From NCBI RefSeq assembly GCF_000016905.1, contig NC_009616.1, positions 930,001 through 994,000 of the forward strand: a stretch of 64,000 bases of DNA, written 5' to 3'. The number at the start of each line of letters is the position of its first letter. Positions within the stretch are counted from its first letter, which is position 1. The position numbers and the translations under genes are program-made. The notes below the pieces were generated by a model. The model made no database searches and was not told where the DNA came from. It worked only from the letters and a program-made list of their open reading frames with translations. This stretch comes from Thermosipho melanesiensis BI429. GTDB lineage: Bacteria; Thermotogota; Thermotogae; Thermotogales; Fervidobacteriaceae. Below are positions 42,361-50,784 of this stretch, piece by piece.

Positions 42361-43982
42361 AAAGACATAATCCTCCCACCACCTGATTTTTTTGCGACTT
42401 TAAGTGCTTCTCTTGCTCTGTTTAATAATTCAAAGTATGAACCTTTATTTTCATCGTATGTTAGGCCAATACTTAACGTAATACCAAATTCTTCCGTAAT
42501 ACTTTCATAAAATTTTCCAAGGTACATTAAGGTTTTTAATTTTGTACTGTTAGGAAACAGAAAAATAAAGTTTTCACCGCTTATTTTGTAATAGAATATG
42601 TCTTTTCTTTCTTTGAAGTATTTTTCGACAAATTTGGAAATCATTTCTGCATATTCAGGTCCTTTTTCAAAGTTTATTGTATCAAAATTATCTATATCTA
42701 ATATAGCTAGAACTACTTCTTCACTATTTTTAATCATAGAGTCGCAAAACCTTACAAATTCTGGATAAGATAAGTATTTTAGATTTTTAGAAATCCAGAA
42801 TCTGGCATAAGGTGTCTTTTTAAGGAATTGATAAATAAACCAAGATAATACTTTTAAAAGTTTTAATTCATTTATAGATGGCCTTAAACCAGAAAGAGGT
42901 TTATCAAAACTTATATATCCAACTACTTGATTTTGTTCATTTAGTATTGGAACTAATAGAAGATCAAGGGGTTCCCAGCTATTTTCATAATCAAAGGTAA
43001 GATAATTTTCAAAGACATATGAAACATCTTCTTCTATGGAAATAGTGTTTTCTGGTATAAAGTAAACTCCTTCATTTTCAAATCTTTTTGAGAAGTAAAC
43101 CATTGTTGAATCTATGGATACGTTACTGTTTTTCAGTTTTTCAAAAACGTCTTCCGGAATACCAGATTTTGCTATTCTAACAACCTTTTTATTTTCATTA
43201 TCAAACAGACTCATCAAGGCAGCTTCAAAGCCTGCAATTTTGCATGATGTTTCCAAAATTTCCTCTAACCTTTTATCAAAATCTTCTACGTTATCTTCAT
43301 AGACTAAGCTTATTAAGGTCATAAAATTTTCGTTTTCGCGATTTAATTTTGTTCTTTCTATTTTTTCAAAGAGAACAATGTTATACGATTTTACATATGA
43401 TACAATGACAAAAAGGTAAAGAATGTAAGTGAAAATTAGCATAAAAAAAGGGAAAGATTTTATTTCAGAGAATATATATACGTTTGAAATTATCAACGAA
43501 CCTATGAATATTAATAAGTAACTGTTTACGAGTGGATTGACAAGTTCTTTAAGCGTATTTATAGAGTAGATAAACATCCAAAAAAGATTTGCCAGAAGTG
43601 CTCCCAAGACAAAAAATGGAATCTTTAAATAATCGACATTTGCTAAATGGTAGAAAAATGTACCTAAAGATGTCATTAAAAAAGAGATTGAAAATCTTAA
43701 AATTTTCTTTTTCTTTGAAGTTATGAACCATATAACCGGTAAAATAACACTTACTGTCTCAGGTGTTATAAAAAGTAAAAAAGGAATGGTTACAAGTAAA
43801 TCAAAAGAAAATGTAAACTTTGAAAGTTGTAGATCCATCAATCTAGATATAAAAATAGCGGTAATATAGCTTATTACAAAAAACCAAGATATGGAAAAAA
43901 TAAACTTTCCAGACAAAAATAGCAAAAACACACCTATTAGAATTGAGAAAGTCACAAGATAAAAATTTTTATTTATAACCAT
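42357..43982 (-). CDS. Membrane protein with GAF-like and degenerate GGDEF domains
   Basis: The protein has 541 residues: about six transmembrane helices (residues 1-200), a GAF-like domain (about 215-380, with [12 protein letters not shown]) and a C-terminal GGDEF fold ([50 protein letters not shown]). The GGDEF signature is replaced by SGENF, so diguanylate cyclase activity is unlikely; it may bind nucleotide or act as a sensor. It is the first gene of the unit that includes truA, tlyA, cheA, cheW, cheY and fliOPQ. Confidence 0.75.
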   Translation of the reverse strand: MVINKNFYLVTFSILIGVFLLFLSGKFIFSISWFFVISYITAIFISRLMDLQLSKFTFSFDLLVTIPFLLFITPETVSVILPVIWFITSKKKKILRFSISFLMTSLGTFFYHLANVDYLKIPFFVLGALLANLFWMFIYSINTLKELVNPLVNSYLLIFIGSLIISNVYIFSEIKSFPFFMLIFTYILYLFVIVSYVKSYNIVLFEKIERTKLNRENENFMTLISLVYEDNVEDFDKRLEEILETSCKIAGFEAALMSLFDNENKKVVRIAKSGIPEDVFEKLKNSNVSIDSTMVYFSKRFENEGVYFIPENTISIEEDVSYVFENYLTFDYENSWEPLDLLLVPILNEQNQVVGYISFDKPLSGLRPSINELKLLKVLSWFIYQFLKKTPYARFWISKNLKYLSYPEFVRFCDSMIKNSEEVVLAILDIDNFDTINFEKGPEYAEMISKFVEKYFKERKDIFYYKISGENFIFLFPNSTKLKTLMYLGKFYESITEEFGITLSIGLTYDENKGSYFELLNRAREALKVAKKSGGGRIMSL

Positions 43983-44055
43983 CCCCCCTTTTTTATCCTT
44001 TTTATTTTACCATTTTTTTATTTAAATTTTGACAATTTTTCATTATAAAATAGAA

Positions 44056-44089
44056 AAAAGGTTGGTTAATATCTATTAACCAACCTTTT
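44056..44089 (-). terminator. Intrinsic terminator after the MoxR/DUF58 unit
   Basis: A perfect 15-bp stem, AAAAGGTTGGTTAAT (44056-44070) with ATTAACCAACCTTTT (44075-44089), has a four-base loop. On the minus strand it is followed by T-rich sequence. It separates this unit from the downstream GGDEF-like gene. Confidence 0.88.
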
Positions 44090-44107
44090 GAAATATTTAA
44101 ATAATAA

Positions 44108-45301
44108 TTACAATGATTTTACGTTATATTTTTGGATTAGTTTTTTGAAATCCTCTTTGATTTTAGTTATATCAAAATCAATTTTTTTCATACCATATTC
44201 TTGCATTACAAAAAGATAGGTTATTTCGTTTAAATCTTTTTCTTTTAAAGTATTAAGTAATTCATAAGGTGTTAGGTTTTTATATTTTTTAAAAATTTTG
44301 GCTCTTAAATATACGTACAGCCTTCTTGTTAAATTACTTTTATCATTTAATTTAATAATATCCTCGTATGTGTCTTTTGTGGACCATTTTGTATTGTTTT
44401 TAGATATTTTTGGGATTTTTTTCTTTCGTAGAAATCTTATTTGAAAGAGTGTTAATGCTAAAATTACTGTAAATATAATTTCAACAATTAAAATAAGAAG
44501 GTTTTTGGTGTGTTTAGATATAGTTGGTAAATTAATTGAGAGGTTATTGGGAGTTGATTCTGTTGTTTTTGTATTTGTAGTAGTTTGACTGTAAGAATCT
44601 TGAATGTTTACCTTAGGGTTGATGGAAAATGTAACTTTTTTTGAAAAAAGACCATATACTGATAAATAGAAAATAATTGCATAACCAAAAACAAATAATA
44701 TTGTAAATAAGAGTTTTGCAGAGAAACTATTTGCAATCTTTAAAATAATATATACCCCAGAAATTCCTATGAAGAATAATAGCGAGTAAAAAACTTTGTC
44801 CCAGTTAATGGTTTCTTCTGGTTTTTGATTTTTTTCCACAGGTATTTTATTTTCAATTTCATTATTTTTTACAATAAAGTTTGTAGTTTTTTTTGATTCA
44901 TAAATGGGATATTCTTTTCCTTTAAGCATGGAATATGGATTAAATATTGTGGGAATGAAAAGTAGTGGGATTAGAACTAATAACCAAAGTTTCTTTTTGT
45001 TCAAAGATAGTACAAATGTGAAAAATGAAGCAATAATAGCCATTTTTGTGGTATTAAAGAAAACACCAAAGATTAGAAAGATAAAGTAAACATATCTTAT
45101 ATCTTTCAGGATATCGAATAGACAGATAAAAATTATGGGTAAGGGATTTTTGAAAAGGACTATTGATAAAATGAAAGATAAAATGTAAAAATGTTTTTTT
45201 AGATAAAAAGAAAAAACTAGAGAGGTAATTATTATGAGAAAATAAAAATTAATTTCGTAAAAAGCGGTTAAAAATAAAAAGATGAACAATATGTTAATCA
45301 A
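44108..45301 (-). CDS. Multi-pass membrane protein of the MoxR-DUF58 cluster
   Basis: The protein has 397 residues. The N-terminal part carries about five hydrophobic helices, a linker of 60 residues, two more helices (about 165-205), a polar Ser/Thr-rich loop, another helix near 270, and a soluble C-terminal domain of about 110 residues rich in Lys. The C-terminal pattern (LTPYELLNTLKEKDLNEITYL) resembles the DUF4129-like tail of proteins that accompany MoxR and DUF58; the link is tentative. It overlaps the DUF58 gene by four bases. Confidence 0.55.
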   Translation of the reverse strand: MINILFIFLFLTAFYEINFYFLIIITSLVFSFYLKKHFYILSFILSIVLFKNPLPIIFICLFDILKDIRYVYFIFLIFGVFFNTTKMAIIASFFTFVLSLNKKKLWLLVLIPLLFIPTIFNPYSMLKGKEYPIYESKKTTNFIVKNNEIENKIPVEKNQKPEETINWDKVFYSLLFFIGISGVYIILKIANSFSAKLLFTILFVFGYAIIFYLSVYGLFSKKVTFSINPKVNIQDSYSQTTTNTKTTESTPNNLSINLPTISKHTKNLLILIVEIIFTVILALTLFQIRFLRKKKIPKISKNNTKWSTKDTYEDIIKLNDKSNLTRRLYVYLRAKIFKKYKNLTPYELLNTLKEKDLNEITYLFVMQEYGMKKIDFDITKIKEDFKKLIQKYNVKSL

Positions 45302-46479
45302 ATTAGCCCCTCCTGCAATAAATTGTTTTCGTCATATAGAACAATATGAACGTTATTTTCTCTTAGTACACCTATGTGTTTTTTTAGACGTTTTAATTCA
45401 TAAGGTATTTCTAGAAAACTTTTGAATTTTTTTATATTTGTTCTTCTAAAGCCAAAGGGCATTACAAGTACTATTATTTTTGTGATAATTTCCCTTATTT
45501 TTAAAATTTCTTTTAAATCCTTCTCTCCTAAAAACATAGTTATTATTACCAGTGTGTCATTATATCTAATTTCTTTTTTTATCTCGTTGTAAATTTCATA
45601 GTTAAATTTGTACCCACCGTATGATGTGGCAAGTATTTCAAAACAGTCTATCCAATTTTCAAAGGAATTTTTTTTAATTCCTTTTGAGGAGTCAATAAAC
45701 AATTTTAGAGGTATATTTCTACTTCCTACGTCTTTTATCATGCTGTTTAAAGCGTATATGCTATCTTCTACGTATTTTGGAAGAATGTATTTCCAAGCTT
45801 CCTTATTCTTTAAATCACTGTGGAGGTTTAAAAAACTAGAGAAAATAATTTTTCCTTGAGAAGTGTATTCGTAGTTTTTTACATATAAGTCATTGAGTTT
45901 TGCGGAAATTTTCCAATTTATTTTTCTTATAGGATCGTTTTGATATTTTCTAATACCTACAAAATAAGAAGTATCTTCTAATAACCTAATGTTAGATTTC
46001 AGGTTGGGAATTAAATCAAGTAATTCTTCTTTTCTAAAATTTACAGGTTCAAACTCTGGAAAAAATATAACTTCGATACCTTTTTCCAATTTCTTTATAA
46101 GATTAAACAAAAAGGTTTCATGTTTTAAAAATAGATAATTTATTTTTTTAATTCCCCTTTTGTTTGAGGTGTAGGTTAATGTTACTTTATCTTTTAGTGG
46201 AATTTTGGAGATGCCTATCTCTGGTATCGAAAGAAAGCATTCGAAATTTTGGTTTAAATAAACGGTTAATTTAACTTTTTCACCTATGAAAAATCTCGTG
46301 TTTGTTAGAGAAAAACTTACATCCAGTTTTTCTATATTCTTTTTAACTTTATGATAGTAAATCCACTCTAAAATAACTAAAAAATCTAAAAATATAACAA
46401 AACCATTTAGAGAAAAGCCGTTTAAGAAAATAATAATTACAGATAATATAATTAACTTAGTGTTGTTTGTTTCTATCAT
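45298..46479 (-). CDS. DUF58-family membrane-associated protein
   Basis: The protein has 393 residues, with two N-terminal hydrophobic helices (about 9-36) and the DUF58 signature RKYQNDPIRKINWKISAKLN, followed by a von Willebrand A-like fold region. These proteins are regularly encoded after MoxR ATPases and are thought to be assembly or maturation partners for periplasmic complexes; the exact client is unknown. It shares one base with the MoxR gene and overlaps the next gene by four. Confidence 0.85.
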   Translation of the reverse strand: MIETNNTKLIILSVIIIFLNGFSLNGFVIFLDFLVILEWIYYHKVKKNIEKLDVSFSLTNTRFFIGEKVKLTVYLNQNFECFLSIPEIGISKIPLKDKVTLTYTSNKRGIKKINYLFLKHETFLFNLIKKLEKGIEVIFFPEFEPVNFRKEELLDLIPNLKSNIRLLEDTSYFVGIRKYQNDPIRKINWKISAKLNDLYVKNYEYTSQGKIIFSSFLNLHSDLKNKEAWKYILPKYVEDSIYALNSMIKDVGSRNIPLKLFIDSSKGIKKNSFENWIDCFEILATSYGGYKFNYEIYNEIKKEIRYNDTLVIITMFLGEKDLKEILKIREIITKIIVLVMPFGFRRTNIKKFKSFLEIPYELKRLKKHIGVLRENNVHIVLYDENNLLQEGLI

Positions 46480-47405
46480 TATTTCACCACTTTTACAAAA
46501 TCTAACACTTCATTTATAATATCAAACTTATTAACTTTTTTAATTTTTGCTTCTATATTTAAAAGAATTCTATGATTTAGTACAAATGGAGCTAAGGTTT
46601 TTACATCGTCTGGTAACACAAAATCCCTTCCGTTAAGATAGGCATATGATTTTGAAAGTTTCATAAGTGCTATTGAACCTCTAGGACTTGCCCCAACAAG
46701 TATATCTTTATGATTTCTGGTTGTTCTTACAATATCTACAATGTAATCTATAACATCTTCTGAAATTTTAACTTTTTTGATTTTTTTTCTATGTTCTAAG
46801 AACTCATTCATATCCATTACAGCAGATATATCTTCTATTGGATGATGATCAAGTTGCGATAATAGTATTTCTTTTTCTTCCATTTCGTTTGGATATCCCA
46901 TGGAAAGTTTTACCATGAATCTGTCAAGTTGTGCTTCGGGTAAAGGGAATGTACCTTCTGATTCAATGGGATTTTGTGTTGCAATTACAAAGAATACATC
47001 TGGAAGGATATGAGTTACACCATCAACTGTTACTTGTTTTTCTGCCATAGATTCTAATAATGCGGATTGAGTTCTTGGAGTAGCCCTGTTAATTTCGTCT
47101 GCGAGTAATACATTTGTAAAAATTGGTCCTTCCTTAAATATAAATTCATTCTTTTCCTTTTTATATATATAAAGCCCTGTTAAGTCAGTAGGGAGAAGAT
47201 CTGGTGTAAATTGTACACGTTTAAAGTCAAAGAAAAAGCTTTTTGAAATTGCCCTTGCTAACATGGTTTTTCCCACACCGGGAACGTCTTCTAATAAAAC
47301 ATGCCCCCCTGAGAAAAGAGCTGAAATAATTATTTTTATTTGATTTTCTTTTCCTTTTATTACATTTGATATATTTTTCACAATTTTGTTTGAAAATTCC
47401 AACAT
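46479..47405 (-). CDS. MoxR-family AAA+ ATPase
   Basis: The protein has 308 residues from the ATG at 47405, which follows AAAGGGGGG; an upstream in-frame start at 47477 lies across a hairpin. It has Walker A EDVPGVGKTMLARA, Walker B LLADEINRATPRTQSALLE, sensor ATQNPIESEGTFPLPEAQLD (arginine-finger region) and a C-terminal lid. MoxR proteins act with DUF58 partners in chaperone-like assembly of other proteins. First of three genes of this kind. Confidence 0.93.
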   Translation of the reverse strand: MLEFSNKIVKNISNVIKGKENQIKIIISALFSGGHVLLEDVPGVGKTMLARAISKSFFFDFKRVQFTPDLLPTDLTGLYIYKKEKNEFIFKEGPIFTNVLLADEINRATPRTQSALLESMAEKQVTVDGVTHILPDVFFVIATQNPIESEGTFPLPEAQLDRFMVKLSMGYPNEMEEKEILLSQLDHHPIEDISAVMDMNEFLEHRKKIKKVKISEDVIDYIVDIVRTTRNHKDILVGASPRGSIALMKLSKSYAYLNGRDFVLPDDVKTLAPFVLNHRILLNIEAKIKKVNKFDIINEVLDFVKVVK

Positions 47406-47426
47406 TATCCCCCCTTTCAACATAAT

Positions 47427-47450
47427 AGGAAGCAGCATTTGCTGCTTCCT
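47427..47450 (-). terminator. Hairpin between the 68-residue gene and the MoxR gene
   Basis: AGGAAGCAGCA (47427-47437) pairs with TGCTGCTTCCT (47440-47450), an 11-bp inverted repeat around TT. On the minus strand it is followed by TATTATGTTG rather than a clean T run, so it may be a weak terminator or a processing/stability hairpin. It overlaps the stop codon of the upstream small gene. Confidence 0.6.
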
Positions 47451-47655
47451 AAACTGCCTGGTCGATTTTTTTACCACTGTAAAGTGCCCCAGCTATACGC
47501 ACCAGTTTCAAGTTCATGTTATTTTGTTGATAGGTCATAAAGCTCAGTAATTGTGCCATCTGCTCTTTTGTCATTATTGGGGTTTTTTGTTGGGAAACTG
47601 TTTTAGCAACTATCCGAGGAGTATATGATATATTACTAACTCCTGATATTCTCAA
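47449..47655 (-). CDS. Small protein of unknown function
   Basis: The protein has 68 residues. The TTG start is preceded by GAGGAGGTGAT, a near-perfect match to the 16S 3' end, so it is strongly translated. It is soluble, with a helix about 30-60 (KEQMAQLLSFMTYQQNNMNL). The N-terminus MRISGVSNISYTPR resembles MKVSTISNPILGYK of the unknown protein at 19611-20090. It follows the ftsW-like gene by 31 bases. Confidence 0.6.
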   Translation of the reverse strand: MRISGVSNISYTPRIVAKTVSQQKTPIMTKEQMAQLLSFMTYQQNNMNLKLVRIAGALYSGKKIDQAV

Positions 47656-47686
47656 ATTATCACCTCCTCAAGTTAATTATCGGAAA

Positions 47687-48775
47687 TTATTCTTGAGAGT
47701 AAACTCCAGAGAAAATTATTCCAAGTCCTATGGAAAAAGATAATATAGAACTTCCCCCATAACTTACAAATGGTAGAGTTATTCCTGTTACTGGAAAGAT
47801 ATGACTTACCACTCCCATGTTTATAACTACATGAAATAACATTAATGTAGCGTATCCCCATATAAAATATCTCAAAAATTCATTATTAATTTCATCACTG
47901 ATCTTTATAAGGCTACTAACAATGAATAAGTAACTGGATATAATAATTAGTATTCCAAAAAACCCCAGATTTTCACCTATAGTAGCAAGGATAAAATCCG
48001 ATTCGGATTGAGGCACTAGGAAGTAGTATTTTCCAAGGGTTGGACCTGCACCTAATATTCCTCCATTTCCAATAGCTTCGTATGCTTTCTCTAATTGCCA
48101 ATGCATTTCATTAGATAGGAAATCGTTTATTCTCTTTAATTGGTAATCATGAATTAATCCCACTTCTTTTGAGATAAATAACAATACGATTAGCAAAAAA
48201 GATAAAAAGATAATTTGAAACATCTTTACTCCACCAAAATACAAGAGAGTTATTGCAACTAAAACTATTAACATAGTAGTACTGAAATCTGGTTCAATAA
48301 ATATTAAAAACAGTATCGGGCTGATTAGAATGAGAGGTTTTAATAATCCATACCAAATATGTTTCATTTTTTCTTTGTTATCTTTTATGTATAATGATAA
48401 AAAGTAAATTATGTATACTTTTGCAATTTCAGATGGTTGAAAGGTAAATGGAAAGTTTTCTATTTTAATCCATCTGTTTGCACCATTTCTTTCGTAAGAA
48501 AAAGGTCCCACTAGTGCTAACAGTAATAGGATGACTACTAAACCGTACAACCACCATAAAGTTTTTTTATTTTCTAGAAGTTCTATATTTAAAAAAAACG
48601 CCAAAAAACTTGAAACTATTATTCCCATGAGTATATAAACTATATATTTTCTAAAAAAGTGTTTTGTGCCAAGGTCGTAATAATCTCTTGCAAAGTCTAT
48701 TGAATATAAGGCTACAGAGGCTATTATAAAAAGTGCAAAAATAGCTGTAAATAGAATCAAAGTGCTATATCTCAT
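47687..48775 (-). CDS. FtsW/RodA/SpoVE-family peptidoglycan polymerase
   Basis: The protein has 362 residues and is strongly hydrophobic (about ten helices). It contains the SEDS-family signatures RWIKIENFPFTFQPSEIAKV, EPDFSTTMLIVLVAITLLYF and TGITLPFVSYGGSSILSF. SEDS proteins polymerise glycan strands from lipid II with a partner transpeptidase. Whether it serves division (FtsW) or elongation (RodA) cannot be settled; no partner gene is next to it. The start overlaps the HemW-like gene by 11 bases. Confidence 0.9.
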   Translation of the reverse strand: MRYSTLILFTAIFALFIIASVALYSIDFARDYYDLGTKHFFRKYIVYILMGIIVSSFLAFFLNIELLENKKTLWWLYGLVVILLLLALVGPFSYERNGANRWIKIENFPFTFQPSEIAKVYIIYFLSLYIKDNKEKMKHIWYGLLKPLILISPILFLIFIEPDFSTTMLIVLVAITLLYFGGVKMFQIIFLSFLLIVLLFISKEVGLIHDYQLKRINDFLSNEMHWQLEKAYEAIGNGGILGAGPTLGKYYFLVPQSESDFILATIGENLGFFGILIIISSYLFIVSSLIKISDEINNEFLRYFIWGYATLMLFHVVINMGVVSHIFPVTGITLPFVSYGGSSILSFSIGLGIIFSGVYSQE

Positions 48776-49892
48776 AAAATTCCTCCCAAAGCATTAAAAG
48801 CTCTGAAAAAAACATTGAAGAAAAATCCATACCTTTTTCGCTTAATCTGGTACCATCAAAAAATGTAAATTTTCTTTTTAAAGTATTTAAGATGTTTTCA
48901 ATTTCAAAGTTAATATGCACCAATTTTTTATCTATTCCCCATTTTGTTCTGAGCATCATAAATATAGTTTCAAGTATTTCTTTTTCTTTTGTATTTTTCG
49001 ACTGATATCCATAAGGAAATTTTCCATTTTTTAATTTTAAAAAGTAACTTTTGAAATCCGAAACGTTGTTGTATCTAAAATTATCAAAGTGTCCACCTGC
49101 TGATAGGCCAACACCTATATATTCTCTATTTGCCCAGTAAACCAGATTGTGTTTGCTATAGTTTTCGTTTAGCGCGAAATTTGATATTTCATATCTTTCA
49201 TAGCCTTCTGTCTTTAAAAAGTCTAATAAAGCATCATGTCTTTCAAATGATTCATCTGGTATTTTTTTCATAATTTTTGATAGAAAAGTTCCTTCATGAA
49301 TTTCGAGTAGGTAAACAGAGATATGCTTTGGATGTTCAAGCCTTATAAAATCAACAATTTTTTCAATACTTTTCCAAGATTCACCGGGTAGTCCTATTAT
49401 AAAATCTACATTTATGTTATTAAATATTCCTTTTGCAATTTCATAAGCTTTGTATGCTTGATAGCTGTTATGTGTTCTACCAGCTCTCTTTAATACTGTA
49501 TCATCAAGAGATTGTATTCCCAAGCTAATTCTATTAGTGCCTAAACTTTTATAAAAATATGCTTTTTCGCTATCAAAAGAATCTGGATTTACTTCTATTG
49601 TAAACTCCTCGAGTTGTAAGTATTTATTTAAAAACATTACCAGTTTCTCTATATAATGTTCGTTAATATAACTTGGTGTTCCTCCACCAATATACAATGT
49701 TTTTATGCCCTTTTCTAGATATTTTTCATATAGTTTTAGTTCAGTTATTAAAGCTTCTATGTAGTTTTCTACACTACCTTCTGTATAACTTACAAAATCG
49801 CAATAATAACACTTTTTTTTGCAGAAAGGTATGTGTATATATAATGAAATTTTGTTTAAATTACCAATTAAATCTGAAAGATATTTTTCCAT
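48765..49892 (-). CDS. hemW: HemW-like radical SAM protein
   Basis: The protein has 375 residues. The radical-SAM cluster motif C24-KKK-C28-YY-C31 is followed by YIGGGTPSYI, EVNPDSF and GINRISLGIQS-type motifs (here GTNRISLGIQSLDDTVL). This is the HemN-like/HemW group, which is usually a haem chaperone rather than coproporphyrinogen oxidase; the specific role here is unproven. The start lies 32 bases inside the upstream envelope-protein gene. Confidence 0.85.
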   Translation of the reverse strand: MEKYLSDLIGNLNKISLYIHIPFCKKKCYYCDFVSYTEGSVENYIEALITELKLYEKYLEKGIKTLYIGGGTPSYINEHYIEKLVMFLNKYLQLEEFTIEVNPDSFDSEKAYFYKSLGTNRISLGIQSLDDTVLKRAGRTHNSYQAYKAYEIAKGIFNNINVDFIIGLPGESWKSIEKIVDFIRLEHPKHISVYLLEIHEGTFLSKIMKKIPDESFERHDALLDFLKTEGYERYEISNFALNENYSKHNLVYWANREYIGVGLSAGGHFDNFRYNNVSDFKSYFLKLKNGKFPYGYQSKNTKEKEILETIFMMLRTKWGIDKKLVHINFEIENILNTLKRKFTFFDGTRLSEKGMDFSSMFFSELLMLWEEFYEI

Positions 49893-50637
49893 CCCAAATT
49901 GTAATTTCTCCTTTCAAAGGAAATGTTATATATATTCCCGCAAAGTAATTTATACCAAATACGTTGTTCGTTGAAGAGTATATATATCCATATCCAAAAC
50001 ATTTTAATTTTTCAAAATTAAAGTGTTTTCTAATACCAATATTTAGATATATTTCGTTGAAATTTGAACCTAAACCTCCTAGGATTCCTTGTTCTAGAGA
50101 ATTATCAAGTGGGTAAAAATATCCTAGAAAATATATTCCGTTTAAACTCAAAAAATAACCTGAATATTCCTTATATTTTACAAAAGTTCTATTTAATGAA
50201 TATCCAAAGTCTTTTCCCTTTTTTAAAAATATGCTTCTGGTGTTTAAAGTTAAAGGTCCAATTGCGATAAAGAATTTTGATAAAGAAGTATAAAAGGCAT
50301 AATCTTTGGATATAAAAAATTCCATGCTTTTAAAACTTGTTGGAATTTGTAGATTTTCATTCCCAATAGAGACATAAACCCCAAAATTTGTACCAAGAAA
50401 AAGACTTGCGGATACGTACTCCCTATTTTGAGGAAGTGTTACCTTTAGGAATCCAAGATTGTTTTCTTTGTAATAAGTGGTTGAGGTGGAGTATGAAAGG
50501 CCAATACTTACACCATCACCTAGTTCCATAAAGAAAGGAGGTGCGTTTAAGATAATGGTATTATCAAAAAGCATAAATTCCCCAGAAAATATTACTATTG
50601 AAACAATTCCAAGAAGTGTTATTAATAGTTTTTTCAT
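49861..50637 (-). CDS. Exported beta-barrel-like envelope protein
   Basis: The protein has 258 residues with a signal peptide (MKKLLITLLGIVSIVIFS). The mature part is a run of amphipathic strands (for example GVSIGLSYSTSTTYY and EIYLNIGIRKHF) and ends in FRFNW, consistent with a small outer-membrane barrel; this is inference. FDNTIILN at 24-31 is identical to a segment of the exported protein at 27102-28319. No Shine-Dalgarno sequence is visible; an IS605-like hairpin occupies that position. Confidence 0.6.
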   Translation of the reverse strand: MKKLLITLLGIVSIVIFSGEFMLFDNTIILNAPPFFMELGDGVSIGLSYSTSTTYYKENNLGFLKVTLPQNREYVSASLFLGTNFGVYVSIGNENLQIPTSFKSMEFFISKDYAFYTSLSKFFIAIGPLTLNTRSIFLKKGKDFGYSLNRTFVKYKEYSGYFLSLNGIYFLGYFYPLDNSLEQGILGGLGSNFNEIYLNIGIRKHFNFEKLKCFGYGYIYSSTNNVFGINYFAGIYITFPLKGEITIWDGKISFRFNW

Positions 50638-50645
50638 CGTAATTC

Positions 50646-50691
50646 AGCGCAAGAAACCACATCTTCTTTAGGATGTGGAGGAAAGCGCGCT
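50646..50691. mobile_element. Solo IS200/IS605-type terminal hairpin
   Basis: Stem CCACATC (50657-50663)/GATGTGG (50672-50678) with loop TTCTTTAG is enclosed by an outer AGCGC (50646-50650)/GCGCT (50687-50691) helix and flanked by AGGAAAGCG and GAAACC-type sequence, a layout common at the right ends of IS200/IS605 elements. There is no tnpA or tnpB nearby, so this is a remnant, a small non-autonomous derivative or a look-alike. It sits in the only gap between gatB and the envelope gene. Confidence 0.55.
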
Positions 50692-50784
50692 TCCCTCCTT
50701 TCCAACATTATTGTTTTTCCTTCTATACTCTTCCTCCTATAAGGGTAGTATTCTCCTGCATTACAAAAACTTTTGTTTGTATTC

